Assembly (NCBI GenBank): GCA_018714125.1
Contig: DVNV01000053.1
Location: 1-43,880 of the forward strand
Direction: 5' to 3'
DNA length: 43,880 nt
Source: Candidatus Galloscillospira excrementipullorum
Lineage (GTDB): Bacteria; Bacillota; Clostridia; Oscillospirales; Feifaniaceae
Every line of letters begins with the position of its first letter. Position 1 is the stretch's first letter. A model generated the notes under the pieces. The model worked only from the letters and a program-made list of their open reading frames with translations, was not told the origin of the DNA and made no database searches. Below, piece by piece: positions 1 through 7,068 of the stretch. Both the position numbers and the translations under genes were made by a program.

Positions 1-28
1 AATTTTGTCGGCAGTGCGCGGCAAAGCC

Positions 29-58
29 TTGTCAGGGGCAGGGGGCTTGTGGTATACT
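29..58 (+). promoter_or_regulatory. sigma-A promoter for the GNAT/hydrolase pair
   Basis: TTGTCA (29-34) and TATACT (53-58) are separated by 18 nt. They sit 37 nt before the first start codon and fit a housekeeping promoter for the first two overlapping genes. Confidence 0.7.
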
Positions 59-94
59 CACAAAAGCGTATGACATGAAAGGGGAGAGGCCGGC

Positions 95-559
95 ATGCTG
101 CTCAGAGCCTACCGGGAGAGCGACGCTGCGGCGCTGTGTGCGCTGTTTTTTGACACGGTGCACACCGTGTGCGCGAAGGACTACACCGAGCAGCAGTGTG
201 ATGCCTGGGCCCCACGGGAGTTTGACTGCGCCGCCCTGTGCGGGCGCCTGGCCAGCAGTTATGCACTGGTGGCCGAGTGCGGCGGTGCTCTGGCGGGCTT
301 TGCCAACCTGGGAGAAGACGGGTATTTCGACTGTCTTTACGTCAGCTCACAGATGCAGGGGCGCGGCGTTGCCACGGCCCTGGCAGATGCCATGGAGCGC
401 CGTGCGGCGCAGCAGGGCGCTTCCCGCATGGTCAGCGACGTTTCGATCACGGCGCGGCCCTTTTTTGAACATCGGGGATACCGCGTGGTACAGGAGCAGA
501 CGGTGGTGCGGCACGGCGTGGCCATGACCAACTATCACATGGAGAAGGTGCTACCATGA
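95..559 (+). CDS. GNAT family N-acetyltransferase (YafP-like)
   Basis: This is a cytoplasmic acetyl-CoA-dependent N-acetyltransferase of unknown substrate, 154 residues, the usual length for a single GNAT domain. The acetyl-CoA pyrophosphate-binding loop is visible as QMQGRG near residues 86-91, followed by the helix GVATALADAM. The C-terminal FFEHRGYRVV is the typical GNAT beta-6/beta-7 region. The YTEQQCDAWAP segment near residue 30 resembles YafP-type members. The start at 95 follows GGGGAGAGG at a normal distance; the ORF at 75 is a different frame and has no such site. The stop overlaps the next start (ATGA), so the hydrolase is probably translationally coupled. Fold assignment is secure; substrate cannot be inferred. 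Confidence 0.88.
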   Translation: MLLRAYRESDAAALCALFFDTVHTVCAKDYTEQQCDAWAPREFDCAALCGRLASSYALVAECGGALAGFANLGEDGYFDCLYVSSQMQGRGVATALADAMERRAAQQGASRMVSDVSITARPFFEHRGYRVVQEQTVVRHGVAMTNYHMEKVLP

Positions 560-1401
560 CAAAACAACGAAAATCGGGAAAAAGACCCCCTGTAAAAAAA
601 GCCCCTGTCAGGACGGCGTCGTCTTCTTCGCCGTCGGCATCGGCAAGCCTTCCGGCGCTCGGGAGCAGGCGCGCATGGAGCGCAACGACGCGGTTTGTGG
701 CGGTGATTGTGGCGGTGGCGTGCGTGCTCTTTTACATGAATATCAAAGACGTCTATGAGGCGCAGACCAGCGCGCTGGCGGCAACCGAGTCCACCGCGCA
801 GGTGACGGTGGAGCGCGGCGACGCGGCGCTTGCCTTCCGTCCGGTCGCGGGCGCCGGGGACACGGGCTTTATTTTTTACCCCGGCGGCAAGGTGGAGCAT
901 GAGTCCTATGCGCCGCTCATGCAGCAGCTGGCGCAGCGCGGGGTCTTCTGTGTGCTGGTGGAAATGCCCTTTGAGCTGGCCATTCTTGAGAAGTCTGCGG
1001 CGGGAGTTTATCCGGCCGATTATCCCGACATTGCAAACTGGGTCATCGGCGGGCACGACATGGGCGGCAGGATGGCCGCTTCCTATGCCGCCAAAAACGC
1101 CGAAAGTCTGAGCGGATTGGTGCTGCTGGGCGCCTACTCCTCCAAGGATTTGACGCAAAGCGGCCTGCCGGTGCTCTCGATTACGGCCGAGCTCGACACG
1201 GTGGTGGACGAGAACCGGATGGAGAAATACAAAGAGAACCTGCCTGAGGACACCGTGGAACAAACCATTGCCGGCGGCAACCACTCGGGCTTTGGGGATT
1301 ACGGCCTGCAGGACGGTGACACCGAGGCCACCATCCCTGCCGCACAGCAGCAGGAGCAGACGGCGCAAATCATTGCAGACTGGATTGCCGCCCTGCCGTA
1401 A
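556..1401 (+). CDS. membrane-anchored alpha/beta hydrolase with Asp at the nucleophile elbow
   Basis: A 281-residue protein with a basic, Ser-rich cytoplasmic head (residues 1-43), one membrane segment (about 44-61) and an extracytoplasmic alpha/beta-hydrolase domain. It resembles the family often annotated as alpha/beta hydrolase (PF12695-like). The nucleophile elbow reads GGHDMGG, with Asp168 where relatives usually carry Ser in GHSxGG. A likely acid (ELDTVVD, near 212-218) and a catalytic His (GGNHSGFGDYG, His243) are present. The Asp codon is GAC. An Asp nucleophile is known in haloalkane dehalogenases and epoxide hydrolases, so the chemistry may differ from ordinary esterases, or the protein may be inactive as an esterase. 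It overlaps the GNAT gene by four bases. Confidence 0.8.
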   Translation: MTKQRKSGKRPPVKKAPVRTASSSSPSASASLPALGSRRAWSATTRFVAVIVAVACVLFYMNIKDVYEAQTSALAATESTAQVTVERGDAALAFRPVAGAGDTGFIFYPGGKVEHESYAPLMQQLAQRGVFCVLVEMPFELAILEKSAAGVYPADYPDIANWVIGGHDMGGRMAASYAAKNAESLSGLVLLGAYSSKDLTQSGLPVLSITAELDTVVDENRMEKYKENLPEDTVEQTIAGGNHSGFGDYGLQDGDTEATIPAAQQQEQTAQIIADWIAALP

Positions 1402-1413
1402 GGCGGGGCTTGC

Positions 1414-1452
1414 GGCGCCCCGGACGCAGGACGGCGTTCGGGGCGCCGTTTT
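1414..1452 (+). terminator. intrinsic terminator after the hydrolase
   Basis: GGCGCCCCG (1414-1422) pairs with CGGGGCGCC (1439-1447), followed by a short T-rich run. It lies just after the hydrolase stop. Confidence 0.65.
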
Positions 1453-1577
1453 GCTTTGCGGGGAAAGCCCGCCCTTTTTTATCCCTCTTTGGAGCGGGAA
1501 AGGCCCCTGCTCTTTGGAAGGCGCCGGAAAGGCGGGCACAAACCAGCCCTGCCCTGCGTGAAAGGGCGAAAAAAGAA

Positions 1578-1620
1578 AAAACCGGAGCTTGTGCAAAAAC
1601 GTTTGCACAAGCTCCGGTTT
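1578..1620 (-). terminator. strong terminator for pduL, probably bidirectional
   Basis: A near-perfect 19-bp stem (AAACCGGAGCTTGTGCAAA and its complement) has a small loop. Read on the minus strand it is followed by a T-rich run, so it terminates pduL; on the plus strand it is a second barrier after the hydrolase. Confidence 0.85.
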
Positions 1621-1652
1621 GATTTTGCAGGGCTTTTGAGGCCGGCAAGGGC

Positions 1653-2225
1653 TTACTTGATCAGTGTGCCCTCCACGTTGCCGGAGATACCGGCGGCATT
1701 GGCCTCGTCGGTGTCGATATGCATGGCAAGAGCATAGTTGTCGGAAACACGGCAGACGACTTCCTCGAAGATGACGCCGCGCGGGCCCTCATACTTCACG
1801 CCGACAATCTGCTTGTCCACGACGCCAAACTCCTTGGCTTCCGAGGTGTGGAAGTGGATGTGACGCTTTGCAACCATCACGCCCTCTTTGATTTCAAGCT
1901 CTCCGGCAGGCCCAATCAGCTTGGCGCCGGGGGTGCCGGCGATATCACCGGACTCACGCACGGGAGGCTTGAGGCCCAGGGTGCGGGCATCGGTCAAAGA
2001 GACCTCAACCTGGGTGGCGGAACGCTCCGGCCCGAGAATCGACATCTTGAGCTCGCCCTTGGGGCCGACAACCGTGACCTTCTCCTCACAGGCGAACTGG
2101 CCGGGCTGCGAGAGGTCCTTCTTGTTGGTGAGCTGGTAGCCGGGGCCGTAGAGGACGTCCAAATCGGCTCTGGACACATGGAGGTGACGCGCGGAGGTTT
2201 CAATCAGGATTTTCTTATCAGACAT
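1653..2225 (-). CDS. pduL: phosphate acyltransferase PduL
   Basis: PduL converts acyl-CoA (propanoyl- or acetyl-CoA) and phosphate into acyl-phosphate and CoA. It is a zinc enzyme unrelated to Pta. The 190-residue product shows both PduL metal-binding motifs: HLH at residues 14-16 and HIHFH at 122-126. Two repeated beta-barrel halves are recognisable. The start at 2225 follows AAAGGAGACC; the longer ORF-track start at 2357 would use codons lying over the promoter. No bacterial-microcompartment shell protein or diol dehydratase lies nearby, and the N-terminus lacks a long encapsulation peptide, so it is probably a free cytosolic phosphotransacetylase in acetate/ATP formation. It is monocistronic, with its own promoter and terminator. 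Confidence 0.93.
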   Translation of the reverse strand: MSDKKILIETSARHLHVSRADLDVLYGPGYQLTNKKDLSQPGQFACEEKVTVVGPKGELKMSILGPERSATQVEVSLTDARTLGLKPPVRESGDIAGTPGAKLIGPAGELEIKEGVMVAKRHIHFHTSEAKEFGVVDKQIVGVKYEGPRGVIFEEVVCRVSDNYALAMHIDTDEANAAGISGNVEGTLIK

Positions 2226-2328
2226 GGCGGGGTCTCCTTTCATGAGATGAAATTTCTTTTTTTGGACGGTGCGGCAGCAAATGCCTTCGTTCGAGCTCAG
2301 CCGATGGAAGGAAGACCACACCCTCTCT

Positions 2329-2357
2329 ATTGTACCAAACAAAGGCGGCGCTTGCAA
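2329..2357 (-). promoter_or_regulatory. sigma-A promoter for pduL
   Basis: On the minus strand TTGCAA (2357-2352) and TACAAT (2334-2329) are separated by exactly 17 nt, about 100 nt before the pduL start. Confidence 0.8.
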
Positions 2358-2410
2358 GAGAGGGGGAGAAAAATGCGGGCAAAGAGCGTGCTTTGGTGTG
2401 CTGCAGAGAT

Positions 2411-2465
2411 GAAACGGGGAATGCCGCGGGGAAAAATGCAGGCTTTTCCCGGTGCACCCCGTTTC
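2411..2465 (-). terminator. two-tier inverted repeat downstream of the methyltransferase
   Basis: GAAACGGGG (2411-2419) pairs with CCCCGTTTC (2457-2465), and inside it GGGAAAA pairs with TTTTCCC. It lies about 70 nt past the stop of the minus-strand methyltransferase. There is no clean T-run, so it may be a weak terminator or a repeat element. Confidence 0.4.
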
Positions 2466-2531
2466 TCCCCCTGCGCGCCGCGCAAAGGGAAAAAGACGCT
2501 TTGGGCAAAAACGCGCCCCCCAAAAACGCGC

Positions 2532-3248
2532 CTACCGCCGGACGGCACTCATCACAATGAGGGCAAGGTCTCCATGCGTGTCGGCTTCGAGAAACTCCAC
2601 GTCGATAAACCCACGGTGCTCCTTGGCCCATTCGGCCCACGGGCGCCAGAGCTGCTTGGGGTCTTCCATGTTGTAGCAGGCGGTGATTTGTGCGGCGCCC
2701 GTCTTTTCCCACAGATGCCGCCACCAGTCCTTGCTGTGGAAGCTGAACATCTCCCCGCTCCAGAATTTGCAAAGCGTGTCGGGATACCCTCCCTCAAACT
2801 CCCGCGTCAGTCCCGGCACCACGATGCCGAGCTGCCCGCCGGGCTTGACAAGCCGGGAGAAGGTGCAGGGGAAATAGAGCTCGTCGGCGCCAAAGTATTG
2901 ATAACTGTCTATGGCGATGGCGGCGTCGAAAAAGTCCTGGGCGTAGGGAAGGGCGTGGGCCTCGGCGTGGATGGGGAAGACCCGGTCTGCAACACCGGCC
3001 TGCTCGAAGCGGCGCAGGTTGTCAGAGGCTTCAATCCACAGGTCGGTGGCGAACACGGTGACGCCGAACTCCCGGGCCAGGAAAACCGAGGTGAGGCCCT
3101 GTCCGCAGCCCAAATCCAGCACCTTCATGCCGGGTTTTAAGTCGAGATGCTGGCACAGCTCCTCCAAAAGCCACAGGGGGTTTGGCCCCATCCAGTTTTC
3201 GCAAATCCATGCGGGGTCATATTGTTCGGTTTTGGGATATCGCTTCAT
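2532..3248 (-). CDS. SAM-dependent class I methyltransferase
   Basis: A 238-residue cytoplasmic methyltransferase. Motif I is VLDLGCGQG near residues 43-51, the acidic motif II residue lies in FATDLW, and the motif IV-like region is DAAIAIDSYQYFG. The C-terminal half carries an aromatic-rich segment (FHSKDWWRHLWEKTGAAQI) seen in stand-alone clostridial SAM methyltransferases of unknown substrate. The start at 3248 follows AGGAGG; the ORF-track start at 3431 would include the promoter and is rejected. It is divergent from the XRE regulator gene, which could control it. The substrate cannot be told from sequence. Confidence 0.85.
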   Translation of the reverse strand: MKRYPKTEQYDPAWICENWMGPNPLWLLEELCQHLDLKPGMKVLDLGCGQGLTSVFLAREFGVTVFATDLWIEASDNLRRFEQAGVADRVFPIHAEAHALPYAQDFFDAAIAIDSYQYFGADELYFPCTFSRLVKPGGQLGIVVPGLTREFEGGYPDTLCKFWSGEMFSFHSKDWWRHLWEKTGAAQITACYNMEDPKQLWRPWAEWAKEHRGFIDVEFLEADTHGDLALIVMSAVRR

Positions 3249-3268
3249 GGCGGCTTTCCTCCTGACAG

Positions 3269-3295
3269 AGGGCAGCCCCTTTCGGGGCACGCCCT
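3269..3295 (-). promoter_or_regulatory. 5' UTR hairpin before the methyltransferase
   Basis: On the minus strand AGGGC-GT-GCCCC-GAAA-GGGGC-T-GCCCT forms a compact hairpin with a GAAA tetraloop just before the ribosome-binding site. It could influence translation or mRNA stability. No known riboswitch matches it. Confidence 0.45.
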
Positions 3296-3306
3296 TTTTA
3301 CAGATT

Positions 3307-3335
3307 ATGATACGGAATTTGAGGCAGTTTTTCAA
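3307..3335 (-). promoter_or_regulatory. sigma-A promoter for the methyltransferase
   Basis: On the minus strand TTGAAA (3335-3330) and TATCAT (3312-3307) have a 17-nt spacer. Confidence 0.65.
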
Positions 3336-3417
3336 GGGAAACTGCGGCGGGTGTACGCCGGCCTGAACGGGGGGCGTGCAAAAGTTGTTTGCAGGGCGGG
3401 GCCGGGGGCGTCGCTTC

Positions 3418-3446
3418 TTTACAAAAGGCAATTTTTCCGATATACT
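3418..3446 (+). promoter_or_regulatory. sigma-A promoter for the XRE regulator
   Basis: TTTACA (3418-3423) and TATACT (3441-3446) are separated by 17 nt, 34 nt before the regulator start codon. Confidence 0.78.
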
Positions 3447-3479
3447 ATCCTTTTAGAAAAACGAGTGTGGAGGCATGGC

Positions 3480-4142
3480 ATGAACAACGAATTTCCCCGA
3501 GTGCTCGCGCTGCTGCGCAAAGAGCGCGGGCTCAGTCAAAAGGTGGTGGCGGGCGAGCTGGGCATTTCACAGGCGCTGCTCAGCCACTACGAAAAGGGGG
3601 CGCGTGAGCCGGGGTTGGACTTTTTGTGCAAAGCGGCTTCCTTTTACAATGTGTCGGTGGACTATCTGCTGGGGCGCTCGAGTGAGCGCCGGCCGGGAGA
3701 AGAGCTGCCCGACGTGCAGCAGGCGCCGGACAACTCCCTGCGCGGGAGAAATGTCTTTTCGGCCCTCGGCAAGAACCTCACTGTCAGCGCCGTCAATGTG
3801 CTGTTTGGGCTGATGGAAATGGAGCAGACAAAGGAGTTTGCCGCCTGTGCGCAGCAGTATCTGGGCATTTCCATTTACAAGGTCTTCCGCCACCTGACCA
3901 TGGCAAACCCCGGCCATCTGCAGGGGCTGTTTTCGCTGCCCGAGATGGCCTTTCTTGAGACCGGCAACGCCGCACAGCAGATGTGCGAGCTTCAGCTCAA
4001 GCTGCTGGCCGCTCAGATGGCCAAGAAGGGCACCGTGACGCAGCCCATGGACTATGAGGCCATCCGCGCCCGCTTTCCCCGCGACTCGGCCGCCTTTTTC
4101 AACGTGCTCAAGCGGGCGGAGGACGAAATCCGCGCCGTGTGA
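3480..4142 (+). CDS. XRE-family helix-turn-helix transcriptional regulator
   Basis: A 220-residue DNA-binding protein. The Cro/CI-type HTH occupies about residues 7-62, with the recognition core LSQKVVAGELGISQALLSHY and the common end NVSVDYLLGR. Residues 80-220 form a helical C-terminal domain of unknown ligand or oligomerisation role, with no peptidase or cupin motif. The start at 3480 follows GTGGAGG; the ORF-track start at 3147 lies inside the divergent gene. It has its own promoter and faces away from the methyltransferase, so autoregulation and control of that gene are the simplest guesses. Confidence 0.87.
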   Translation: MNNEFPRVLALLRKERGLSQKVVAGELGISQALLSHYEKGAREPGLDFLCKAASFYNVSVDYLLGRSSERRPGEELPDVQQAPDNSLRGRNVFSALGKNLTVSAVNVLFGLMEMEQTKEFAACAQQYLGISIYKVFRHLTMANPGHLQGLFSLPEMAFLETGNAAQQMCELQLKLLAAQMAKKGTVTQPMDYEAIRARFPRDSAAFFNVLKRAEDEIRAV

Positions 4143-4157
4143 CGGCAGCAGGACATC

Positions 4158-4181
4158 GGCCGGAGCAATGGCCGGAGCAAT
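4158..4181 (+). repeat. tandem 12-bp duplication GGCCGGAGCAAT x2
   Basis: Two perfect, adjacent copies of GGCCGGAGCAAT lie between the XRE regulator and the B3/B4 protein gene. It could be a replication-slippage duplication or a paired protein-binding site. Confidence 0.7.
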
Positions 4182-4244
4182 GGAATGTTTGAAAAAGCCC
4201 AAAGGGGAGAAAATAAATACCTAGGGAAGAAAGGATGTTGCGCT

Positions 4245-4940
4245 ATGAGCTTTCGCATTGTACCTGAAGTTTTTGACAAGCTGCCCGAGCTGTATATCGG
4301 AGCCCTTGTGGTCAAGGGGATTGACAACACGAAGGATTATCCGCAGGTGACGGAGTTTCTCGACGAATGCGTGCAGAACCTGCACCGGGACCTGGCCGGG
4401 CAGAAAATCAAGGAACATCCCTTTATTCTGCCCTTCCGGGGAGCTTTCAACGCTCTCGGGATGAATCCCAACAAGTTTATGCCCTCTATCGAGGCGCTGG
4501 CTTCGCGCATTGAAAAGGGCAAGGGCATGCCGCACATCAACCCCATTGTCGACCTGGGCAACGCCATTTCGCTCAAATATCTGCTGCCCATCGGGGCGCA
4601 TCCCCTGCAGGCACTCGACGAAGAGGTGCGCTTTGCCAGGGAGGGTGACGTTTTCCGCCCCTTCGGCGCCGAAAAGGACGAGCAGCCCGACGTGGGCGAG
4701 CTCATCTATGCCAACGGCAACATCGTCGGCACGCGGCGCTGGATTTGGAGACAGAGCGACATCAGCAAGATTGAGCGCGACACCACCGATGTCTTTTTCC
4801 CCATCGACGGGTTCACCTTCCTTGCCCCGCGCGTGGAAGCGGCGCTCGACGAGCTGTCTGCGCTGTGCGAGAGCTTTTTCGGCTGCAAGCCGGTGGCGCG
4901 CGGCGCGGTGCACAAAGAGAGCAATGAAATGACGTTTTAA
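4245..4940 (+). CDS. free-standing B3/B4 (tRNA-binding) domain protein
   Basis: A 231-residue protein matching the B3/B4 domain of phenylalanyl-tRNA synthetase beta, found here without the rest of the enzyme. In PheRS this domain performs editing; free-standing copies are annotated as B3/4 domain proteins and may hydrolyse mischarged tRNA or D-aminoacyl-tRNA, but this has not been shown for this group. Typical segments are FRGAFNALGMNPNKFMPSIEAL and the NPIVDLGNAISLKYLLPIGAHP stretch. The start at 4245 follows GAAAGGA; the upstream in-frame ATG at 4185 lacks a good site. It lies 20 nt before pepF and is probably co-transcribed with it. Confidence 0.85.
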   Translation: MSFRIVPEVFDKLPELYIGALVVKGIDNTKDYPQVTEFLDECVQNLHRDLAGQKIKEHPFILPFRGAFNALGMNPNKFMPSIEALASRIEKGKGMPHINPIVDLGNAISLKYLLPIGAHPLQALDEEVRFAREGDVFRPFGAEKDEQPDVGELIYANGNIVGTRRWIWRQSDISKIERDTTDVFFPIDGFTFLAPRVEAALDELSALCESFFGCKPVARGAVHKESNEMTF

Positions 4941-4960
4941 CGGAGTTTAAGGAGAGCATC

Positions 4961-6754
4961 ATGGCTGGAAAAAAGAGCCTTCCCACCAGGGAGCAAGCCG
5001 ATGCCGCATTTTTGTGGCATACGCAGGATATTTTTGAAAGCGACGAGCAGTTTTTGAAGGCGCTGGAGCGCCTGAAAGAGTGCGCCGGGCAGCTTTCCGC
5101 CTTTCAGGGAAAGCTGGGCGACGCGAAGACGCTGCTGCGCTGCCTGCAGATGATGGAGCAAACCGAGGAGCTGGCCGGGAATGTGGGCAGCTATGCCGCG
5201 CTCAAGAGCGACCAGGACACGGCCAACCCCCTGTATCAGGGATATGTCGGCAGGGTGTCCTCGGTCGGGGTGGAGCTTTCGGCGGCAACGGCCTATTTTA
5301 CGCCCGAGATTTTGGCGCTGGGCGACAGGGTCGGCGATATGGAGAAGGCCTGCCCGGAGCTCGCCCTCTACCGGAAATATCTCGACGATATTCTGCGTCA
5401 GAAGGCCCACATCCTCCCCGAGCGGGAGGAGCGCCTGCTTTCGCTGACGGGGGAGATGGCGGGGGCTGCCGAGGAGACCTTTTCCATGCTCAACGACGCC
5501 GACATGCGCTTTGGCGAAATCACGGGGGAAGACGGCGAGCCCGTGACGCTGACGCACGGCAGATATATCCATTTTCTGGAATCCGCTGACCGCCGCGTCA
5601 GGAAAGAGGCCTTTGAGACACTCTACCGGGCCTACGAGCAGCACAGCAACACGCTGGCCTCCCTGCTTTGCGCCCACGAGCGCAAGAATAAATTTTACAA
5701 GCAGGCCCGGGGCTACAAGTCCTGCCTGGAGATGTGCCTGTTTTCTGGGGATATCCCCGAGAGCGTCTACCACAGCCTCATCGAGGCGGTGCACGGGGCG
5801 TTTCCCGCCTTCTATGACTATATGGCGCTGCGGCGCCGTGCGCTGGGGCTCGAGCAGCTCCATATGTACGACCTGTATGTGCCGGTGACGGAAAACCCCT
5901 ATCAGGGCATCACCTATGAGCAGGCCTTTGAGCTGGTGTTCAAGGCGCTTGCCCCTCTGGGTGAAGAATATGTCAGCCTTTTGCACCGTGCACGGGACGA
6001 GGGCTGGATTGACGTCTATGAAAATCAGGGCAAGCGCAGCGGGGCCTACTCCAACGGCACGCCCACCTGCCACCCCTTTGTCCTGCTCAACCATCAGGAC
6101 AACTTGGAGTCGGTCTTCACCCTGGCCCACGAGCTGGGGCATGCCATGCACTCCTACTTTTCGAACAGGGAGCAGCCGCCTATCTACCGGGGATACAGCA
6201 TCTTTGTGGCCGAGGTGGCCTCCACGGTCAACGAGGCGCTGCTGCTGCGATATCTGGAAAAGGAAGCGGGGCAGGACAGGAAAAAGAGGGCGTATCTGTG
6301 CAACCATGCGCTCGAACAGTTCCGTGCCACTCTCTTCCGGCAGACCATGTTTGCCGAGTTTGAGCTCAAGACCCATGAGGTTGTGGAGGGCGGCGCGCCG
6401 TTGACCTCCGAGCTGCTCGACGAGCTTTACGGCTCGCTTTGCGCGGATTATTTCGGCAGTGGTGTGGTGCTCGACGCCCAAATCCGCAAGGAGTGGTCGC
6501 GCATTCCGCATTTTTACTATGATTTTTATGTCTATCAGTACGCCACCGGCTTTGCCGCGGCGCAGGCGCTCTCCCAGCGCATCCTGGAGCAGGACGGTGC
6601 GGCAGACTACCTGCGCTTCCTGTCGCTTGGCAGCCGTGTGCCGCCTCTGGAGGCGCTGCGGGTTGCCGGCGTTGACCTCGCCACACCAGCCCCCGTGCAG
6701 CAGGCGCTCGCGCTGTTTGCACAGCGCGTGGAACAGCTAGACAAGCTGTTGTGA
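4961..6754 (+). CDS. pepF: M3-family oligoendopeptidase F
   Basis: A cytoplasmic zinc metallopeptidase that cuts oligopeptides of roughly 7-17 residues. Its 597 residues are the normal length. The catalytic motif HELGH is at residues 390-394, followed about 27 residues later by the third zinc ligand in EVASTVNEALL. The N-terminal helical oligopeptidase F region (about 120-190) precedes the M3 catalytic domain (about 205-590). The GFAAAQALSQRIL stretch near the C-terminus is typical of PepF. The ribosome-binding site is AAGGAG. It follows the B3/B4 gene closely and is terminated by hairpins downstream. Confidence 0.93.
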   Translation: MAGKKSLPTREQADAAFLWHTQDIFESDEQFLKALERLKECAGQLSAFQGKLGDAKTLLRCLQMMEQTEELAGNVGSYAALKSDQDTANPLYQGYVGRVSSVGVELSAATAYFTPEILALGDRVGDMEKACPELALYRKYLDDILRQKAHILPEREERLLSLTGEMAGAAEETFSMLNDADMRFGEITGEDGEPVTLTHGRYIHFLESADRRVRKEAFETLYRAYEQHSNTLASLLCAHERKNKFYKQARGYKSCLEMCLFSGDIPESVYHSLIEAVHGAFPAFYDYMALRRRALGLEQLHMYDLYVPVTENPYQGITYEQAFELVFKALAPLGEEYVSLLHRARDEGWIDVYENQGKRSGAYSNGTPTCHPFVLLNHQDNLESVFTLAHELGHAMHSYFSNREQPPIYRGYSIFVAEVASTVNEALLLRYLEKEAGQDRKKRAYLCNHALEQFRATLFRQTMFAEFELKTHEVVEGGAPLTSELLDELYGSLCADYFGSGVVLDAQIRKEWSRIPHFYYDFYVYQYATGFAAAQALSQRILEQDGAADYLRFLSLGSRVPPLEALRVAGVDLATPAPVQQALALFAQRVEQLDKLL

Positions 6755-6829
6755 CAAACAGGCCTTGCCCGCCCTGCGGCGGGCAGGGCCTTCGCAGGCG
6801 GCCTCGTTCGGGGGCAGCCTGCGCCCCGG

Positions 6830-6856
6830 GGCCCCTGCGAAAGCAGGGGGCCTTTT
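6830..6856 (+). terminator. terminator after pepF
   Basis: GGCCCCTGC-GAAA-GCAGGGGGCC is followed by TTTT. A preceding GC-rich hairpin at 6761-6790 has no T-run. Confidence 0.7.
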
Positions 6857-6959
6857 GGTGTGTGCGGCAGACGCAGGTATCCGTCCGGGGATATTTGCGC
6901 GCCGGAGCGGCGGCGCAAAAATTAAGTGCCGGCTTTTTGGCGGGGAGCCGGAACATTCG

Positions 6960-6974
6960 GACGAAGACTTCGTC
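6960..6974. promoter_or_regulatory. 15-bp palindrome upstream of the transporter operon (possible operator)
   Basis: GACGAAG-A-CTTCGTC is a perfect 7-bp inverted repeat with a one-base centre, about 95 nt before the adaptor start. It is too short for a terminator and has the symmetry of a dimeric repressor site. No regulator gene is adjacent. Confidence 0.4.
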
Positions 6975-7068
6975 TAAGTAAACTTGTAACGTGTGGGAAC
7001 ACAAAGAACACAAAACGTCAACAGGATATGCACACATCCACCAGAAACGTCTTTAAGGAGGAAGCACC

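Larger units (their letters stand above)
2226..2531. other. intergenic region between pduL and the methyltransferase
   Basis: This 306-bp gap holds the pduL promoter and about 100 nt of leader, and a two-tier inverted repeat nearer the methyltransferase end. A direct repeat, CAAAAACGCGCC, occurs twice near 2514-2531. I see no credible extra gene. Confidence 0.6.
6755..7068. other. intergenic region before the adaptor/MacB/SLH operon
   Basis: This 314-bp gap holds two hairpins ending pepF (6761-6790 and 6830-6856), a further CCGGCT/AGCCGG hairpin near 6929-6951, the palindrome at 6960-6974 and GTGTGGGAACAC at 6991-7002. I cannot pick a convincing sigma-A promoter for the operon, which is notable because most other promoters here are near consensus. 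Confidence 0.5.

Noticed and set aside
1653-2225. Part of a bacterial microcompartment locus
   Set aside because: No shell, diol dehydratase or aldehyde dehydrogenase genes lie around pduL.
1719-3140. 473-residue plus-strand ORF across pduL and the methyltransferase
   Set aside because: It is antisense to two well-supported genes and crosses the pduL promoter.
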